A program made the position numbers and the translations under genes. Below the pieces are notes generated by a model. That model worked only from the letters and a program-made list of their open reading frames with translations. It was not told the DNA's origin and did not search any database. This document shows positions 9,298 through 17,125 of a stretch of DNA of 64,000 nucleotides, in pieces; the first letter of the stretch is position 1; every line of letters starts with the position of its first letter. Origin of the DNA: Chitinophagaceae bacterium DXS (GTDB taxonomy: Bacteria; Bacteroidota; Bacteroidia; Chitinophagales; Chitinophagaceae); assembly GCA_030345135.1 (NCBI GenBank), contig CP128386.1, positions 5,172,109 through 5,236,108 of the forward strand, given 5' to 3'.

Positions 9298-9406
9298 TGT
9301 TTTTGTGTTACCGGCACAATAGCATTCCGTAAAAGCACCATGCGGGTCAGCATCAATGATGCATGCGCTTCTTGCATGCCAACCCGCACTGATAACGATT
9401 TACCTG

Positions 9407-9970
9407 CTAAACATACTTTATCTTATCGAGGTACCTTAACGCATAAAAGATCGTACTTAAGTGCATTGATTGAAGGATTCTTTTTTCCTCCGCCAGCTGC
9501 ATCACTTCTTCAACAGAAGCCAGGAAAACTTCAATTTCTTCATTGTGATCCAGTTGCTGTTCCTGGATAAGTTTTCCTCCTGTTGCTACGAACATATGCA
9601 TCAGATTGGCATTGGTGGAAGGGTTGGCAGATATTTTACCCAGGTAGTGAACAGTTTCAAAGGAGTAGCCTGTTTCCTCCAGCATTTCGCGTCTTATCGC
9701 ATCTTCAAGACTTGCATCTGTATTGTCAACGCAACCACCCGGCAATTCAATACACACTTCATTTGCCGCATGTCTGTATTGTTTCTCCAGGATAACTTTT
9801 CCGTCTTCTGTCATCGCGAAACAGGTAACCCATTCCGGAAATTCAAACACATAATAATCATTCACAATTTTACCATCCGGCTTTTCACACACATCTTTCC
9901 TGACCGTAAACCAAGGCTCGTGACTTAAATATTCTGAAGATATCGTTTTCCATTTTAACTGATCGTCCAT
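9407..9970 (-). CDS. NUDIX hydrolase (ADP-ribose pyrophosphatase-like)
   Basis: Soluble nucleoside-diphosphate-linked hydrolase of about 187 residues. The Nudix box reads GGCVDNTDASLEDAIRREM followed by LEETG; it matches the consensus except that the first glutamate is aspartate and there is one extra residue before the REMLEE helix, while the metal-binding EE pair is intact. The N-terminus (WKTISSEYLSHEPWFTVRKD) resembles ADP-ribose pyrophosphatases. The frame is open from 10027, but the extra 19 residues come from the low-complexity GAGATTTGAAATTT repeat, so I take the ATG at 9970. The 109 bases to the LytTR gene, with which it converges, hold no clear terminator. Confidence 0.87.
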   Translation of the reverse strand: MDDQLKWKTISSEYLSHEPWFTVRKDVCEKPDGKIVNDYYVFEFPEWVTCFAMTEDGKVILEKQYRHAANEVCIELPGGCVDNTDASLEDAIRREMLEETGYSFETVHYLGKISANPSTNANLMHMFVATGGKLIQEQQLDHNEEIEVFLASVEEVMQLAEEKRILQSMHLSTIFYALRYLDKIKYV

Positions 9971-9973
9971 GTT

Positions 9974-10139
9974 AGAATTTGAGATTTGAAATTTGAGATT
10001 TGAAATCACCGGCTTCGAGAAGTTCACATTTCTCGCTCTTACTCATATACAGATTCGCACATTCGCACATTTGCATATTTGCACATTCACTCATTCGCAC
10101 ATTCACCCATTTGCAAATTTGCACATTCGCACATTCTCA
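9974..10139. repeat. GAGATTTGAAATTT block and GCACATTCGCACATTT block
   Basis: Two adjacent simple-repeat blocks fill the gap between the Nudix and YfiT genes. 9974-10007 alternates GAGATTTG and AAATTTGA. 10053-10139 is a quasi-periodic array of 9-10-base words (TTCGCACAT, TTTGCATAT, TTCACTCAT). Neither has coding character; open frames here are by-products of the repeat. Confidence 0.7.
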
Positions 10140-10144
10140 ATTAA

Positions 10145-10675
10145 TTACCACCCTTTCCGCTCTCTCAGTGCAGTAATATGTTTAACATGATGCTTGCCGT
10201 GCCATGCATACATGCCAAGCAGCTCCCACAAACTAATATTCTTGTTGAGAGCAGGGTGATGAACTGTCCTCTCCCATTGATCTTCAGTAAGATCTTTTAT
10301 GCATGCGAACCAGCGCTGATGCAGGCAGTGAAGCAATGTAGTAGATACGTTCACCGGAACGATGGCAGTATCATTCAGCTTTGCCCATTCCTGTTCTTCG
10401 TAAGGCTTTATGTTGGGATTGTTTTCCGTAAGCCCCAGTCTGAACCTGATGTAGGCATTCATGTGGCTGTCTGCAATGTGATGCACCAATTGTCTTACAG
10501 TCCAGCCGCCTTCCCTGTAAGGCGTATCTAACTGAGGTGCATCAAGATTCAAAATGGCGTGTTCTACATCATCCGGAAGGAATTTTAGTTCCAGCAGCCA
10601 TTTTTCCTTTTGCTCATGCGAAAAAGGTTCCGGCACAAATTTGCCGATGGGATATTTTAAGTCGTCTGTCATCAA
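10145..10675 (-). CDS. YfiT-like DinB-family putative metal-dependent hydrolase
   Basis: Four-helix DinB-fold protein of 176 residues most like Bacillus YfiT/BstA, a group that includes bacillithiol S-transferases. Metal-ligand histidines are visible in VRQLVHHIADSHMNAYIRFR and in the C-terminal YAWHGKHHVKHI. The N-terminal KYPIGKFVPEPF is conserved in the family. It stands between two repeat blocks on the same strand as its neighbours, probably as its own transcription unit. The substrate cannot be told from sequence; a thiol transferase role is only a family-level inference. Confidence 0.88.
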   Translation of the reverse strand: MMTDDLKYPIGKFVPEPFSHEQKEKWLLELKFLPDDVEHAILNLDAPQLDTPYREGGWTVRQLVHHIADSHMNAYIRFRLGLTENNPNIKPYEEQEWAKLNDTAIVPVNVSTTLLHCLHQRWFACIKDLTEDQWERTVHHPALNKNISLWELLGMYAWHGKHHVKHITALRERKGW

Positions 10676-11141
10676 GCTATCAGCTGTCAGCTTTCAGCTT
10701 TCAGCTTTCTTATTCAGTCAGCTCTCCTGTTCACTCGCCTTCTTACTATCTTACTATCTTACTGTCTTACTATCTTCTATTCCTCCTTCACGTGTTGGTC
10801 TGTTTTACTTCTCTTTCCCATTCATTAGCCATCAGCCTTCAGCTTTCTTATTCAGTCAGCTATCAGCTTTCAGCTTTCTTATTCAGTCAGCTCTCCTGTT
10901 CACTCGCCTTCTTACTATCTTACTGTCTTACGGTCTTACACGTCTTACGGTCTTCTATTCCTCCTTCACGTGTTGGTCTGTTTTACTTCTCTTTCCCATT
11001 CATTAGCCATCAGCCTTCAGCTTTCTTATTCAGTCAGCTCTCCTGTTCACGCGCCTTCTTACTATCTTACTATCTTACTATCTTACTATCTTACTATCTT
11101 ACTATCTTACTGTCTTACGGTCTTACACGTCTTACGGTCTT
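10676..11141. repeat. Composite intergenic array (CAGCTTTC, CTTACTAT octamers, 80-bp duplicated segment)
   Basis: This gene-free 466-base stretch is built from three interleaved repeats. An 84-base segment is present twice (10778-10861 and 10956-11039, offset 178), containing CTCCTTCACGTGTTGGTCTG. A GCTCTCCTGTTCACTCGCC segment occurs at 10721, 10890 and 11037. Between them are runs of the octamer CTTACTAT: four units near 10742 and about seven near 11057. Unequal spacing points to repeated slippage. Long open frames across it (for example 10537-11175) have the Leu/Ser/Tyr bias of translated repeats and are not genes. Confidence 0.85.
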
Positions 11142-11903
11142 CTACTCTTCCCTCAGGTGCTTCCCCGTCAAATGAATAAACACATCTTCCAAATTAGCCT
11201 GTTTTACTTCCTTCGGCCGTTCAAAACCCGTAGCAACAAGATCATCGATCAGTTGATCAGGCGTTGACAATGCGATGATTTTACCGGAATCAATAATCGC
11301 TACCCTATCGCACAAAACTTCCGCTTCATCCATGTAGTGAGTGGTTATGATAACGGTGGTGCCTTTGCTTCTTATGTCGCGGATCAGGTCCCACAAATTT
11401 CTTCTCGCCTGGGGGTCGAGCCCTGTTGTTGGCTCATCCAGGAAGATAATTTTAGGCTTATTGATAAGTGTTGTTGCTATAGAGAAACGCTGTTTCTGAC
11501 CGCCGCTGAGTTCTTTGAATTTGTTTTTGGCTTTATCTCTCAGGTTTACGCTATCCAGCAATTGCATCGGGTCAACATGTTCGTTGTATAAGCCTGCAAA
11601 AAGATGAATCAGTTCAACAAGATTGAGTCCGGGATAATAGCCTGATGTCTGCAACTGAACGCCGATTATTTTTTTGATTTCGTTGGGTGATATATCAAGA
11701 TCCAATCCGTCCACTGTTATTTTCCCACTTGCCTTGTCACGCAAGGTTTCTATGATTTCCAATGTGGTGGATTTCCCTGCGCCGTTGGGTCCCAGCAGAC
11801 CGAAAATCTCCCCTTCTTTAACATCAAAGCTGATACCCTTTACTGCCTCAAAATTTCCGTAATTTTTATAGAGATCCTGAACGGTAATAATCGTTTTTTG
11901 CAT
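11142..11903 (-). CDS. ABC transporter ATP-binding protein (CcmA/DrrA type)
   Basis: Cytoplasmic ATPase subunit of an ABC exporter, 253 residues. Walker A GPNGAGKST is at 38-46, the Q-loop is in GVQLQTSGYYPGL, the signature is LSGGQKQR, Walker B is IIFLDEPTTGLD and the switch histidine is in TTHYMDEAE. The C-terminal tail (RPKEVKQANLEDVFIHLTG) is typical of DrrA-like exporters. No permease lies next to it in the window, which is unusual since most such ATPases are paired with an ABC-2 membrane gene; it may act with a permease encoded elsewhere. The next gene upstream, 15 bases away on the same strand, is the CAP lipoprotein, so the two may be cotranscribed. Confidence 0.93.
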   Translation of the reverse strand: MQKTIITVQDLYKNYGNFEAVKGISFDVKEGEIFGLLGPNGAGKSTTLEIIETLRDKASGKITVDGLDLDISPNEIKKIIGVQLQTSGYYPGLNLVELIHLFAGLYNEHVDPMQLLDSVNLRDKAKNKFKELSGGQKQRFSIATTLINKPKIIFLDEPTTGLDPQARRNLWDLIRDIRSKGTTVIITTHYMDEAEVLCDRVAIIDSGKIIALSTPDQLIDDLVATGFERPKEVKQANLEDVFIHLTGKHLREE

Positions 11904-11918
11904 AACTGCGGCAAATTA

Positions 11919-12482
11919 CTACTTGCGAAGGAATAATTGGGTGAAAAATATTTCCCCACGGTTGCCTTGCGCAACACCAATGCCTGTTAGTGTATAGTTC
12001 CCTTCGATATTTTTCTTATGGCCGGGGGAATTTAGCCAACCATCTACCACCTGGCGCGCATTAAGCTTTCCGTGCGCAACATTTTCAGCCGCTGCGGAAA
12101 TACGCCCTATTTGCCTGGCAACGTTGGTAACCCTTATCTGCATGCCGTCGTGCCCGAAAGCCACCTTGCCAGAGGCCATTCCCGAACTATGTTTGGTTGC
12201 TTCGGTTGAAGCTGCCTGCACCATTTTTAAAGGTGTTTTGCCTAATGAAGTTCTATACTGATTGATGTAAGTTAAAATGTCATTATTCATAGTGCTCATG
12301 TCCGGTGCACTATTGTCTGATGAGGAACTACCACCCGAAGGTGTTACGGTGACAGAAGATGGGTTGTTGGATTTAGCAGGGTGATGACGCTTGCTGCATG
12401 AAAATAACAATACTGAAAAAAAGGCTACGGTAATTACATTAACAAAATATCTCATCATACGTTTCAACGATTTACAAATCAT
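11919..12482 (-). CDS. CAP-domain (SCP/PR1-like) lipoprotein
   Basis: Predicted secreted lipoprotein of 187 residues. The N-terminus has a hydrophobic signal (VNVITVAFFSVLLFSC) ending in a lipobox whose cysteine would be lipidated. A Ser/Thr/Pro/Asn-rich linker follows, then a CAP domain with DILTYINQYRTSLGKTPLKM, the histidine motif ATKHSSGMASGKVAFGHDG, AENVAHG and GWLNSPGHKKNIEGNY. The final ITGIGVAQG-like strand reads LTGIGVAQGNRGEIFFTQLF. An internal ATG at 12458 would give a shorter signal (MMRYF...) and is equally plausible. CAP proteins in bacteria are mostly of unknown function. It sits 15 bases upstream of the ABC ATPase. Confidence 0.88.
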   Translation of the reverse strand: MICKSLKRMMRYFVNVITVAFFSVLLFSCSKRHHPAKSNNPSSVTVTPSGGSSSSDNSAPDMSTMNNDILTYINQYRTSLGKTPLKMVQAASTEATKHSSGMASGKVAFGHDGMQIRVTNVARQIGRISAAAENVAHGKLNARQVVDGWLNSPGHKKNIEGNYTLTGIGVAQGNRGEIFFTQLFLRK

Positions 12483-12582
12483 AAGTTCAACTTTTATACC
12501 AAAATAGCTGTCAGCTGTCAGCTATCAGCAATCAGCTGCTGTTCCGTTTTTATCAGTCAAATTATCCTCTTGCAACGTACAA

Positions 12583-12921
12583 TCAGGTGAGGTTCTGATT
12601 TGAAGTTTGAAATTGTCTCCTTTTACAATTTCGGTGCTGCACCTGAACAAATCAGCGATGATCAAATCAGACATCAGAGATTTCTTTGATGTTTTCAGAT
12701 GAGGTTCTGACTTGAGGTTTGAAATTGTATCCCTTTTACAATTTCGGTGCTGCACCTGAACAAATCAGCGATGATCAAATCAGACATCAGAGATTTCTTT
12801 GATGTTTTCAGATGAGGTTCTGATTTGAGGTTTGAAATTGTATCCCTTTTACAATTTCGGTGCTGCACCTGAACAAATCAGCGATGATCAAATCAGACAT
12901 CAGAGATTTCTTTGATGTTTT
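12583..12921. repeat. 113-bp tandem repeat, three copies, hairpin-rich
   Basis: Three head-to-tail units start at 12583, 12695 and 12808 (112, 113 and about 114 bases) and are nearly identical. Each unit can fold into several small hairpins: GAAATTGTA/TACAATTTC with a 7-base loop (copy 1 keeps an 8-base-pair version despite differing loop bases), GGTGC/GCACC around one T, TCAGA/TCTGA, and CATCAGAG/CTTTGATG with one G-U pair. No protein coding is apparent. The whole 12483-13077 gap otherwise holds CAGCTGTCAGCTATCAGC words at 12508-12540 and AT-rich sequence before nagB. Confidence 0.88.
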
Positions 12922-13077
12922 TTAACTACAATCGATTACAATTATCATCAAATTCGTTGATCACAAAAAATGTTAGCTGAATATTATCTTTCACTGTCAA
13001 AAATGAAAGCAAACGTTTGAAATACTTTATATTCACCGCTAATTGATATTTTTACGCTCTTATTAAAATAATCACTC

Positions 13078-14979
13078 ATGAAAATGGTCGACTCATTTGA
13101 AAAAATTCCTGTCGAGATCTTTTCCAGCCCCAAAGGAGGTTCTGTTTTTGTAGCAAATGAAATTGCAAAACTTATCAGGCAAAAACAACAGGAAGGCAAA
13201 TCCTGTGTTTTAGGCCTTGCTACCGGTTCTACTCCCATCAACATGTATGCAGAACTGGTAAGGCTTCACAGAGAGGAGGGTTTAAGTTTCAAGAATGTAA
13301 TCACTTTCAATCTTGATGAATACTACCCTATTGAGAAAGATGCCTTTCAAAGCTATTGGAGCTTTATGCATCGCCACTTGTTCAATCATGTGGATATCGA
13401 TCCTTCAAACATTCACATTCCAAATGGCGAACTTTCAAGAGAGGATATTAAACAACATTGCCTTGATTACGAACAAATGATAGAAGATGCCGGCGGTATT
13501 GATCTTCAGGTTCTGGGCATAGGCAACAACGGACATATTGGTTTTAACGAACCAGGTTCCAGCATATTTTCAAAAACACGCGTTGTTAATCTTGATAACA
13601 GCACGCGTATAGCAAATTCAAGAGAATTCATCAACATTACCAAAGTTCCCCGGCTGGCGCTTACTATGGGTATCAGCACCATCATGAAAACAAAACGAGT
13701 TTTATTGATGGCATGGGGTAAAGCACAGATTGTTGCTAAATCTGTTGAGGGCAATGTTACAGAACAGGTGCCTGCCAGTATTCTGCAACAGCATGATAAC
13801 TGCACTTTTGTAATCGACGAATTTGCAGCAGCAGAGCTGACCCGCTTTAAAAGCCCCTGGCTTTCAGGCGAAATTGAATGGACCCCGCAAATGATTAAAC
13901 GTGCGGTGGTTAACATGGCCCTGAAATTGAACAAACCTGTATTAAGTCTTACAACGGTTGACTATAACGAAAGCGGCCTGGGTGACCTGCTCGTTGAAAA
14001 AGGAGATACTTACGAAATTAATCTCCAGGTATTTTATATGCTTCGCGATTCTATTACAGGCTGGCCGGGTGGGAAACCAAACGCGGTTATACCTGCGCAT
14101 CCTGAACGAAGCGAGCCTTATCCCAAACGCTGCCTGATCTTCTCTCCGCATCCGGATGATGATATTATCAGCATGGGCGGCACTTTCATGCGTCTGCACG
14201 ACCAGGGACATGAAGTACACGTTGCTTATCAAACCAGTGGAAATATTGCCGTAACTGATGAATTCGTTACACGTTTTCTTGATTTCGCTGTTGGTTTTGA
14301 AGGCATGTTTGGAATTGATAACAAGAAGAGCACAGAGATTCTTTCCCAGGCACAGCAATTCCTTTCTTCTAAAAAGAAGAATGATATGGACACACAGGAA
14401 ATCCGTAGCATTAAAGGATTGATCAGAAGATGTGAAGCAAAAGCTACCTGTAAATATGTTGGTCTGCCTGAAGGAAGATGGCATTTTCAGAACCTGCCTT
14501 TCTACGAGACAGGAACCATTGAAAAGAAACCAATGGGTGAAGAAGATGTACAGCTGACCATAAAATTATTGAGAGAGTTAAAACCTCACCAGATCTATTG
14601 CGCCGGCGATTTAGCTGATCCGCATGGCACACACAAGGTTTGTCTTGACATCGTATTTGAAAGCCTGAAACGTATAAAAGCCGAAGGTGACGAATGGATC
14701 AAAGACTGCTGGGTTTGGTTGTATAAAGGCGCATGGCAGGAATGGGATATTGATGATATCGAAATGGCTATTCCAATGAGCCCTGACCAGGTAATGAAAA
14801 AGCGCTTCGGCATTTTCATTCACCAGAGCCAGAAAGACATGGTTCCATTCCAGGGTGCAGATGCCCGCGAGTTCTGGCAGAGAGCTGAAGAGCGTAACGC
14901 CAACACAGCAGGCTTGTACGCAGCATTGGGTCTTACTAAATATGCGGCGATGGAAGCATTTAAGAGATGGCATTATTAG
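13078..14979 (+). CDS. nagB: Glucosamine-6-phosphate deaminase fused to PIG-L/LmbE deacetylase-like domain
   Basis: Converts glucosamine-6-phosphate to fructose-6-phosphate and ammonia. Residues 1 to about 270 are a complete NagB domain with LGLATGSTPINMYAEL, the FNLDEYYPI segment and the active-site stretch LGIGNNGHIGFNEPGS. From about residue 350 a second domain begins with CLIFSPHPDDDIISMGGTF, the zinc-binding HPDD motif of the PIG-L/LmbE family, and carries the later DPHGTHK histidine motif. At 633 residues it matches the long Bacteroidota deaminases rather than the 266-residue E. coli protein. What the PIG-L half does is not established; deacetylation of an N-acetylglucosamine derivative is a reasonable inference. 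A strong terminator follows the gene. Confidence 0.95.
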   Translation: MKMVDSFEKIPVEIFSSPKGGSVFVANEIAKLIRQKQQEGKSCVLGLATGSTPINMYAELVRLHREEGLSFKNVITFNLDEYYPIEKDAFQSYWSFMHRHLFNHVDIDPSNIHIPNGELSREDIKQHCLDYEQMIEDAGGIDLQVLGIGNNGHIGFNEPGSSIFSKTRVVNLDNSTRIANSREFINITKVPRLALTMGISTIMKTKRVLLMAWGKAQIVAKSVEGNVTEQVPASILQQHDNCTFVIDEFAAAELTRFKSPWLSGEIEWTPQMIKRAVVNMALKLNKPVLSLTTVDYNESGLGDLLVEKGDTYEINLQVFYMLRDSITGWPGGKPNAVIPAHPERSEPYPKRCLIFSPHPDDDIISMGGTFMRLHDQGHEVHVAYQTSGNIAVTDEFVTRFLDFAVGFEGMFGIDNKKSTEILSQAQQFLSSKKKNDMDTQEIRSIKGLIRRCEAKATCKYVGLPEGRWHFQNLPFYETGTIEKKPMGEEDVQLTIKLLRELKPHQIYCAGDLADPHGTHKVCLDIVFESLKRIKAEGDEWIKDCWVWLYKGAWQEWDIDDIEMAIPMSPDQVMKKRFGIFIHQSQKDMVPFQGADAREFWQRAEERNANTAGLYAALGLTKYAAMEAFKRWHY

Positions 14980-15010
14980 CTGTCAGCTATGAGCTATCAG
15001 CTGTCAGCTT
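14980..15010 (+). repeat. CAGCTATGAGC words after nagB stop
   Basis: Right after the nagB stop the sequence reads AGCTGTCAGCTATGAGC and CTATCAGCTGTCAGC, the same word family found after dnaG, katE and before the CAP gene. It ends before the nagB terminator. Confidence 0.6.
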
Positions 15011-15051
15011 GAGGCTCAATTTTGATCAGTTTAATTAATGGCAACATATTT

Positions 15052-15087
15052 AAAAGCCCGGCGAATAAAATCGTCGGGCTTTTTATT
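15052..15087 (+). terminator. Rho-independent terminator of nagB
   Basis: The stem AAAAGCCCGGCGA pairs with TCGTCGGGCTTTT (one G-T wobble) around a short A-rich loop, followed by a T-rich tail. Confidence 0.85.
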
Positions 15088-15348
15088 TAATAGACGCTAT
15101 TCAAGTCAAAATTAAAAAGTCAAAATTCAAAAGCTCCATCACTAACAGGTGCATTTAAATATAATCGCTAAAACGAAATGTACCAGTATAAAAAACCAAC
15201 TGTCCCAAAAAAGTGATGGTTACGTGGCGGACAAACAATTTAGCAGTTTTCTGTAATACAACTTTGCACTCCACTTGTATTAAAACTTGTTAAAATACTT
15301 TTTCAACTAACTATATCTATTTTAAACCATTCCCCGCTAAAACACCAT

Positions 15349-15384
15349 GTCCACCCAACTGTCCACCCAACTGTCCACCCAACC
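15349..15384. repeat. 12-bp tandem repeat TGTCCACCCAAC x3
   Basis: Three perfect copies of TGTCCACCCAAC. Nearby, TATGTCCAACAGTATGTCCAA (15450-15470) repeats a related GTCCAAC word, and ACTGTCCCAAAA occurs near 15199. The surrounding 15100-15690 has lower G+C than the genes and no recognised gene; it could be a remnant of a mobile element. Confidence 0.7.
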
Positions 15385-15437
15385 AAAAAACATCGCATTG
15401 GGCAACATTATATTGCTTTATGTGTTTCCTTGTCTAA

Positions 15438-15629
15438 CTACTCTTTTAGTATGTCCAACAGTATGTCCAACTCCCCAAAAGGCATGCAATTAGCCTTCGC
15501 ATATTGTTGTTGCAAAGCCTTTAAAGGCTGTTCATATATCATATAAAGCACCATTGAGCCCCAATAAATACAGTACTTTACGGTTAATCTATCCCCACAT
15601 GTACTACAGTAAGACAAACAAAAATGCAA
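15438..15629 (-). CDS. Small hypothetical ORF, doubtful
   Basis: A 63-codon frame whose C-terminal half (YEQPLKALQQQYAKANCMPF) looks protein-like, while the N-terminal half is cysteine- and tyrosine-rich and unconvincing. It might be the tail of a decayed gene. I do not recognise it. It lies in the gene-poor stretch between nagB and rpoD. Confidence 0.2.
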   Translation of the reverse strand: MHFCLSYCSTCGDRLTVKYCIYWGSMVLYMIYEQPLKALQQQYAKANCMPFGELDILLDILKE

Positions 15630-15687
15630 GCAAAATACAATTCAATCCAGCTAATTGGACATTTCGTTTAAAATCAGGCAACCAATA

Positions 15688-15709
15688 AAAAAGGCGCGAA
15701 ACCCGCGCC
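15688..15709 (-). terminator. Minus-strand terminator hairpin
   Basis: On the minus strand GGCGCG pairs with CGCGCC around GGTTT and is followed by TTTTTT. It is the farthest of three terminator-like hairpins downstream of rpoD. Confidence 0.6.
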
Positions 15710-15791
15710 AGTTGTGTATTTTTCACACTTTTTTATTCTTGTGTTTTGGGACGACTCGTTTTCGCCCCCATAAGATTTAATTCAGCCTTTC

Positions 15792-15815
15792 AAAAAGGCA
15801 ATGTTTTGCCTTTTT
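15792..15815. terminator. Bidirectional terminator hairpin
   Basis: AAAAAGGCAA and TTGCCTTTTT form a perfect 10-base-pair stem with a small TGTT-type loop; both strands end in a T run, so it can stop transcription either way. Confidence 0.7.
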
Positions 15816-15873
15816 ACTTTTGAATTTTGACTTTCCCCCACATCGTACATCTAACATCGTACATCATACACAC

Positions 15874-15903
15874 AAAAAAAGCCTCCCGCAACCGGAAGGC
15901 TTT
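15874..15903 (-). terminator. Terminator of rpoD
   Basis: AAAGCCTCCCG and CGGAAGGCTTT form a GC-rich stem with one mismatch, 23 bases past the rpoD stop; the minus strand continues with seven T residues. Confidence 0.85.
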
Positions 15904-15925
15904 CTCTCTATACATTTCGGAATTA

Positions 15926-16783
15926 TTATCCTAAGTATGCTTTCAAAGCATTGCTATAGCGCGCTTTTTGAAGGCGTTTAATAGCTCTTTCCTTGATCTG
16001 GCGAATACGTTCTTTGGTAAGATCATATTTCTGACCAATTTGTTCGATGGTAACACCATTTTCGCCATCCAGTCCAAAGTAAGCATTTACTATTTCAGCT
16101 TCACGCGGACTAAGAGACTTTAATACACGGCGTATTTCTTCTCTCAGAGAATCTTTCATCACATCATCATCTGTATCATCACTACCTTCAAGAAGGTCGC
16201 CCATTGCTACGTCTTCGGCTTCATGAACCGGCGCGTCTAATGATGTGTGACGTGTGTTACTTTGGAAAATGTTGTTGATTTCGGTCTCGCTCATTTCCAA
16301 AATGTCAGCTAATTCTTCTGTACTTGGCTCTCTTTCATGTTCCTGTTCAAAAGCCATGTAAGCCTTATTAGCCTTGTTGTAGGTGCCAATTTTGTTTTGA
16401 GGCAGGCGGACTAATCTACCCTGCTCTGCCAACGCCTGTAAAATGGACTGGCGAATCCACCATACTGCGTATGAGATGAATTTGAAACCCTTGGTTTCGT
16501 CAAAGCGTTGTGCCGCTTTAATAAGGCCGAGGTTACCCTCGTTAATTAAGTCGCTAAGGGAAAGGCCCTGGTGCTGGTACTGCTTAGCAACAGATACCAC
16601 GAAACGTAAGTTGGCCTGCACCAATTTGTCTAAAGCTCTCTGATCTCCCATCTTAATTCGCTGGGCCAGTGTGGTTTCCTCTTCAGGAGTGATCATAGGA
16701 ATCTTGGAGATTTCCTGCAGATACTTTTCTACTGCCTGCGAATCACGGTTGGTGATCTGGGTGGCAATTTTAAGCTGCCTCAT
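15926..16783 (-). CDS. rpoD: Primary RNA polymerase sigma factor (RpoD/SigA)
   Basis: The vegetative sigma factor, 285 residues. It lacks the long N-terminal region 1.1 and spacer of the E. coli protein, as is usual in Bacteroidota. Region 1.2 is RDSQAVEKYLQEISKIPMIT, region 2 is ANLRFVVSVAKQYQHQGLSL then DLINEGNLGLIKAAQRFDET and the promoter-melting/-10 helix KGFKFISYAVWWIRQSI. Region 3 follows (NKANKAYMAFEQEHEREPST) and region 4 has the HTH LSPREAEIVNAYFGLDG and TIEQIGQKYDLTKERIRQIK. On its own promoter strand, TACTTTTG lies about 95 bases upstream (16877-16884), a match to TAnnTTTG. Three hairpins follow the gene. Confidence 0.97.
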   Translation of the reverse strand: MRQLKIATQITNRDSQAVEKYLQEISKIPMITPEEETTLAQRIKMGDQRALDKLVQANLRFVVSVAKQYQHQGLSLSDLINEGNLGLIKAAQRFDETKGFKFISYAVWWIRQSILQALAEQGRLVRLPQNKIGTYNKANKAYMAFEQEHEREPSTEELADILEMSETEINNIFQSNTRHTSLDAPVHEAEDVAMGDLLEGSDDTDDDVMKDSLREEIRRVLKSLSPREAEIVNAYFGLDGENGVTIEQIGQKYDLTKERIRQIKERAIKRLQKARYSNALKAYLG

Positions 16784-17125
16784 AATTGGTATTGCTTGTT
16801 TTACTTATTGACAAAAGCTTTATAGGAACGTTTATAGTGTATGTGCAAAATATATCCAAAATACAAAATAAAGCTGCAAAAGTACAACGGTTTGCTATAA
16901 TATACTAATAAATGTGTAAAAAAACAACATTTATGTTAGTAAAACCCACTTATTTTTGCCAATTTGTTAAAGAAAACTCAATTAAAATCCCATTTAAACG
17001 CCCCTCTTATTATAATAACATGCAATTTTTTTCTTTGTTGATGCCTTTCTGTTAAACCATTCAATTATTTTATTCCTTATACGTATCCATCTACAATTGA
17101 GCCAAACATTTATATCTTCGTTCGC
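16784..17125. other. Divergent promoter region rpoD / threonine aldolase
   Basis: AT-rich gap between divergent genes. It holds a TAnnTTTG match for rpoD on the minus strand (16877-16884) and TATATCTTCG just before the aldolase start (17112-17121), a one-base variant of the same element. I see no RNA gene or repeat. Confidence 0.55.

Noticed and set aside
9340..9570. Plus-strand 76-codon frame overlapping the Nudix gene
   Set aside because: It is antisense to a recognisable Nudix gene and shows no domain.
10537..11179. Plus-strand reading frames of up to 212 codons
   Set aside because: They run through the repeat block and have the Leu/Ser/Tyr bias of translated CTTACTAT and CAGCTTTC units.
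12525..12755. 76-codon minus-strand frame in the 113-bp repeat
   Set aside because: It is a translation of two repeat units, whose own sequence repeats inside the frame; no gene-like features.
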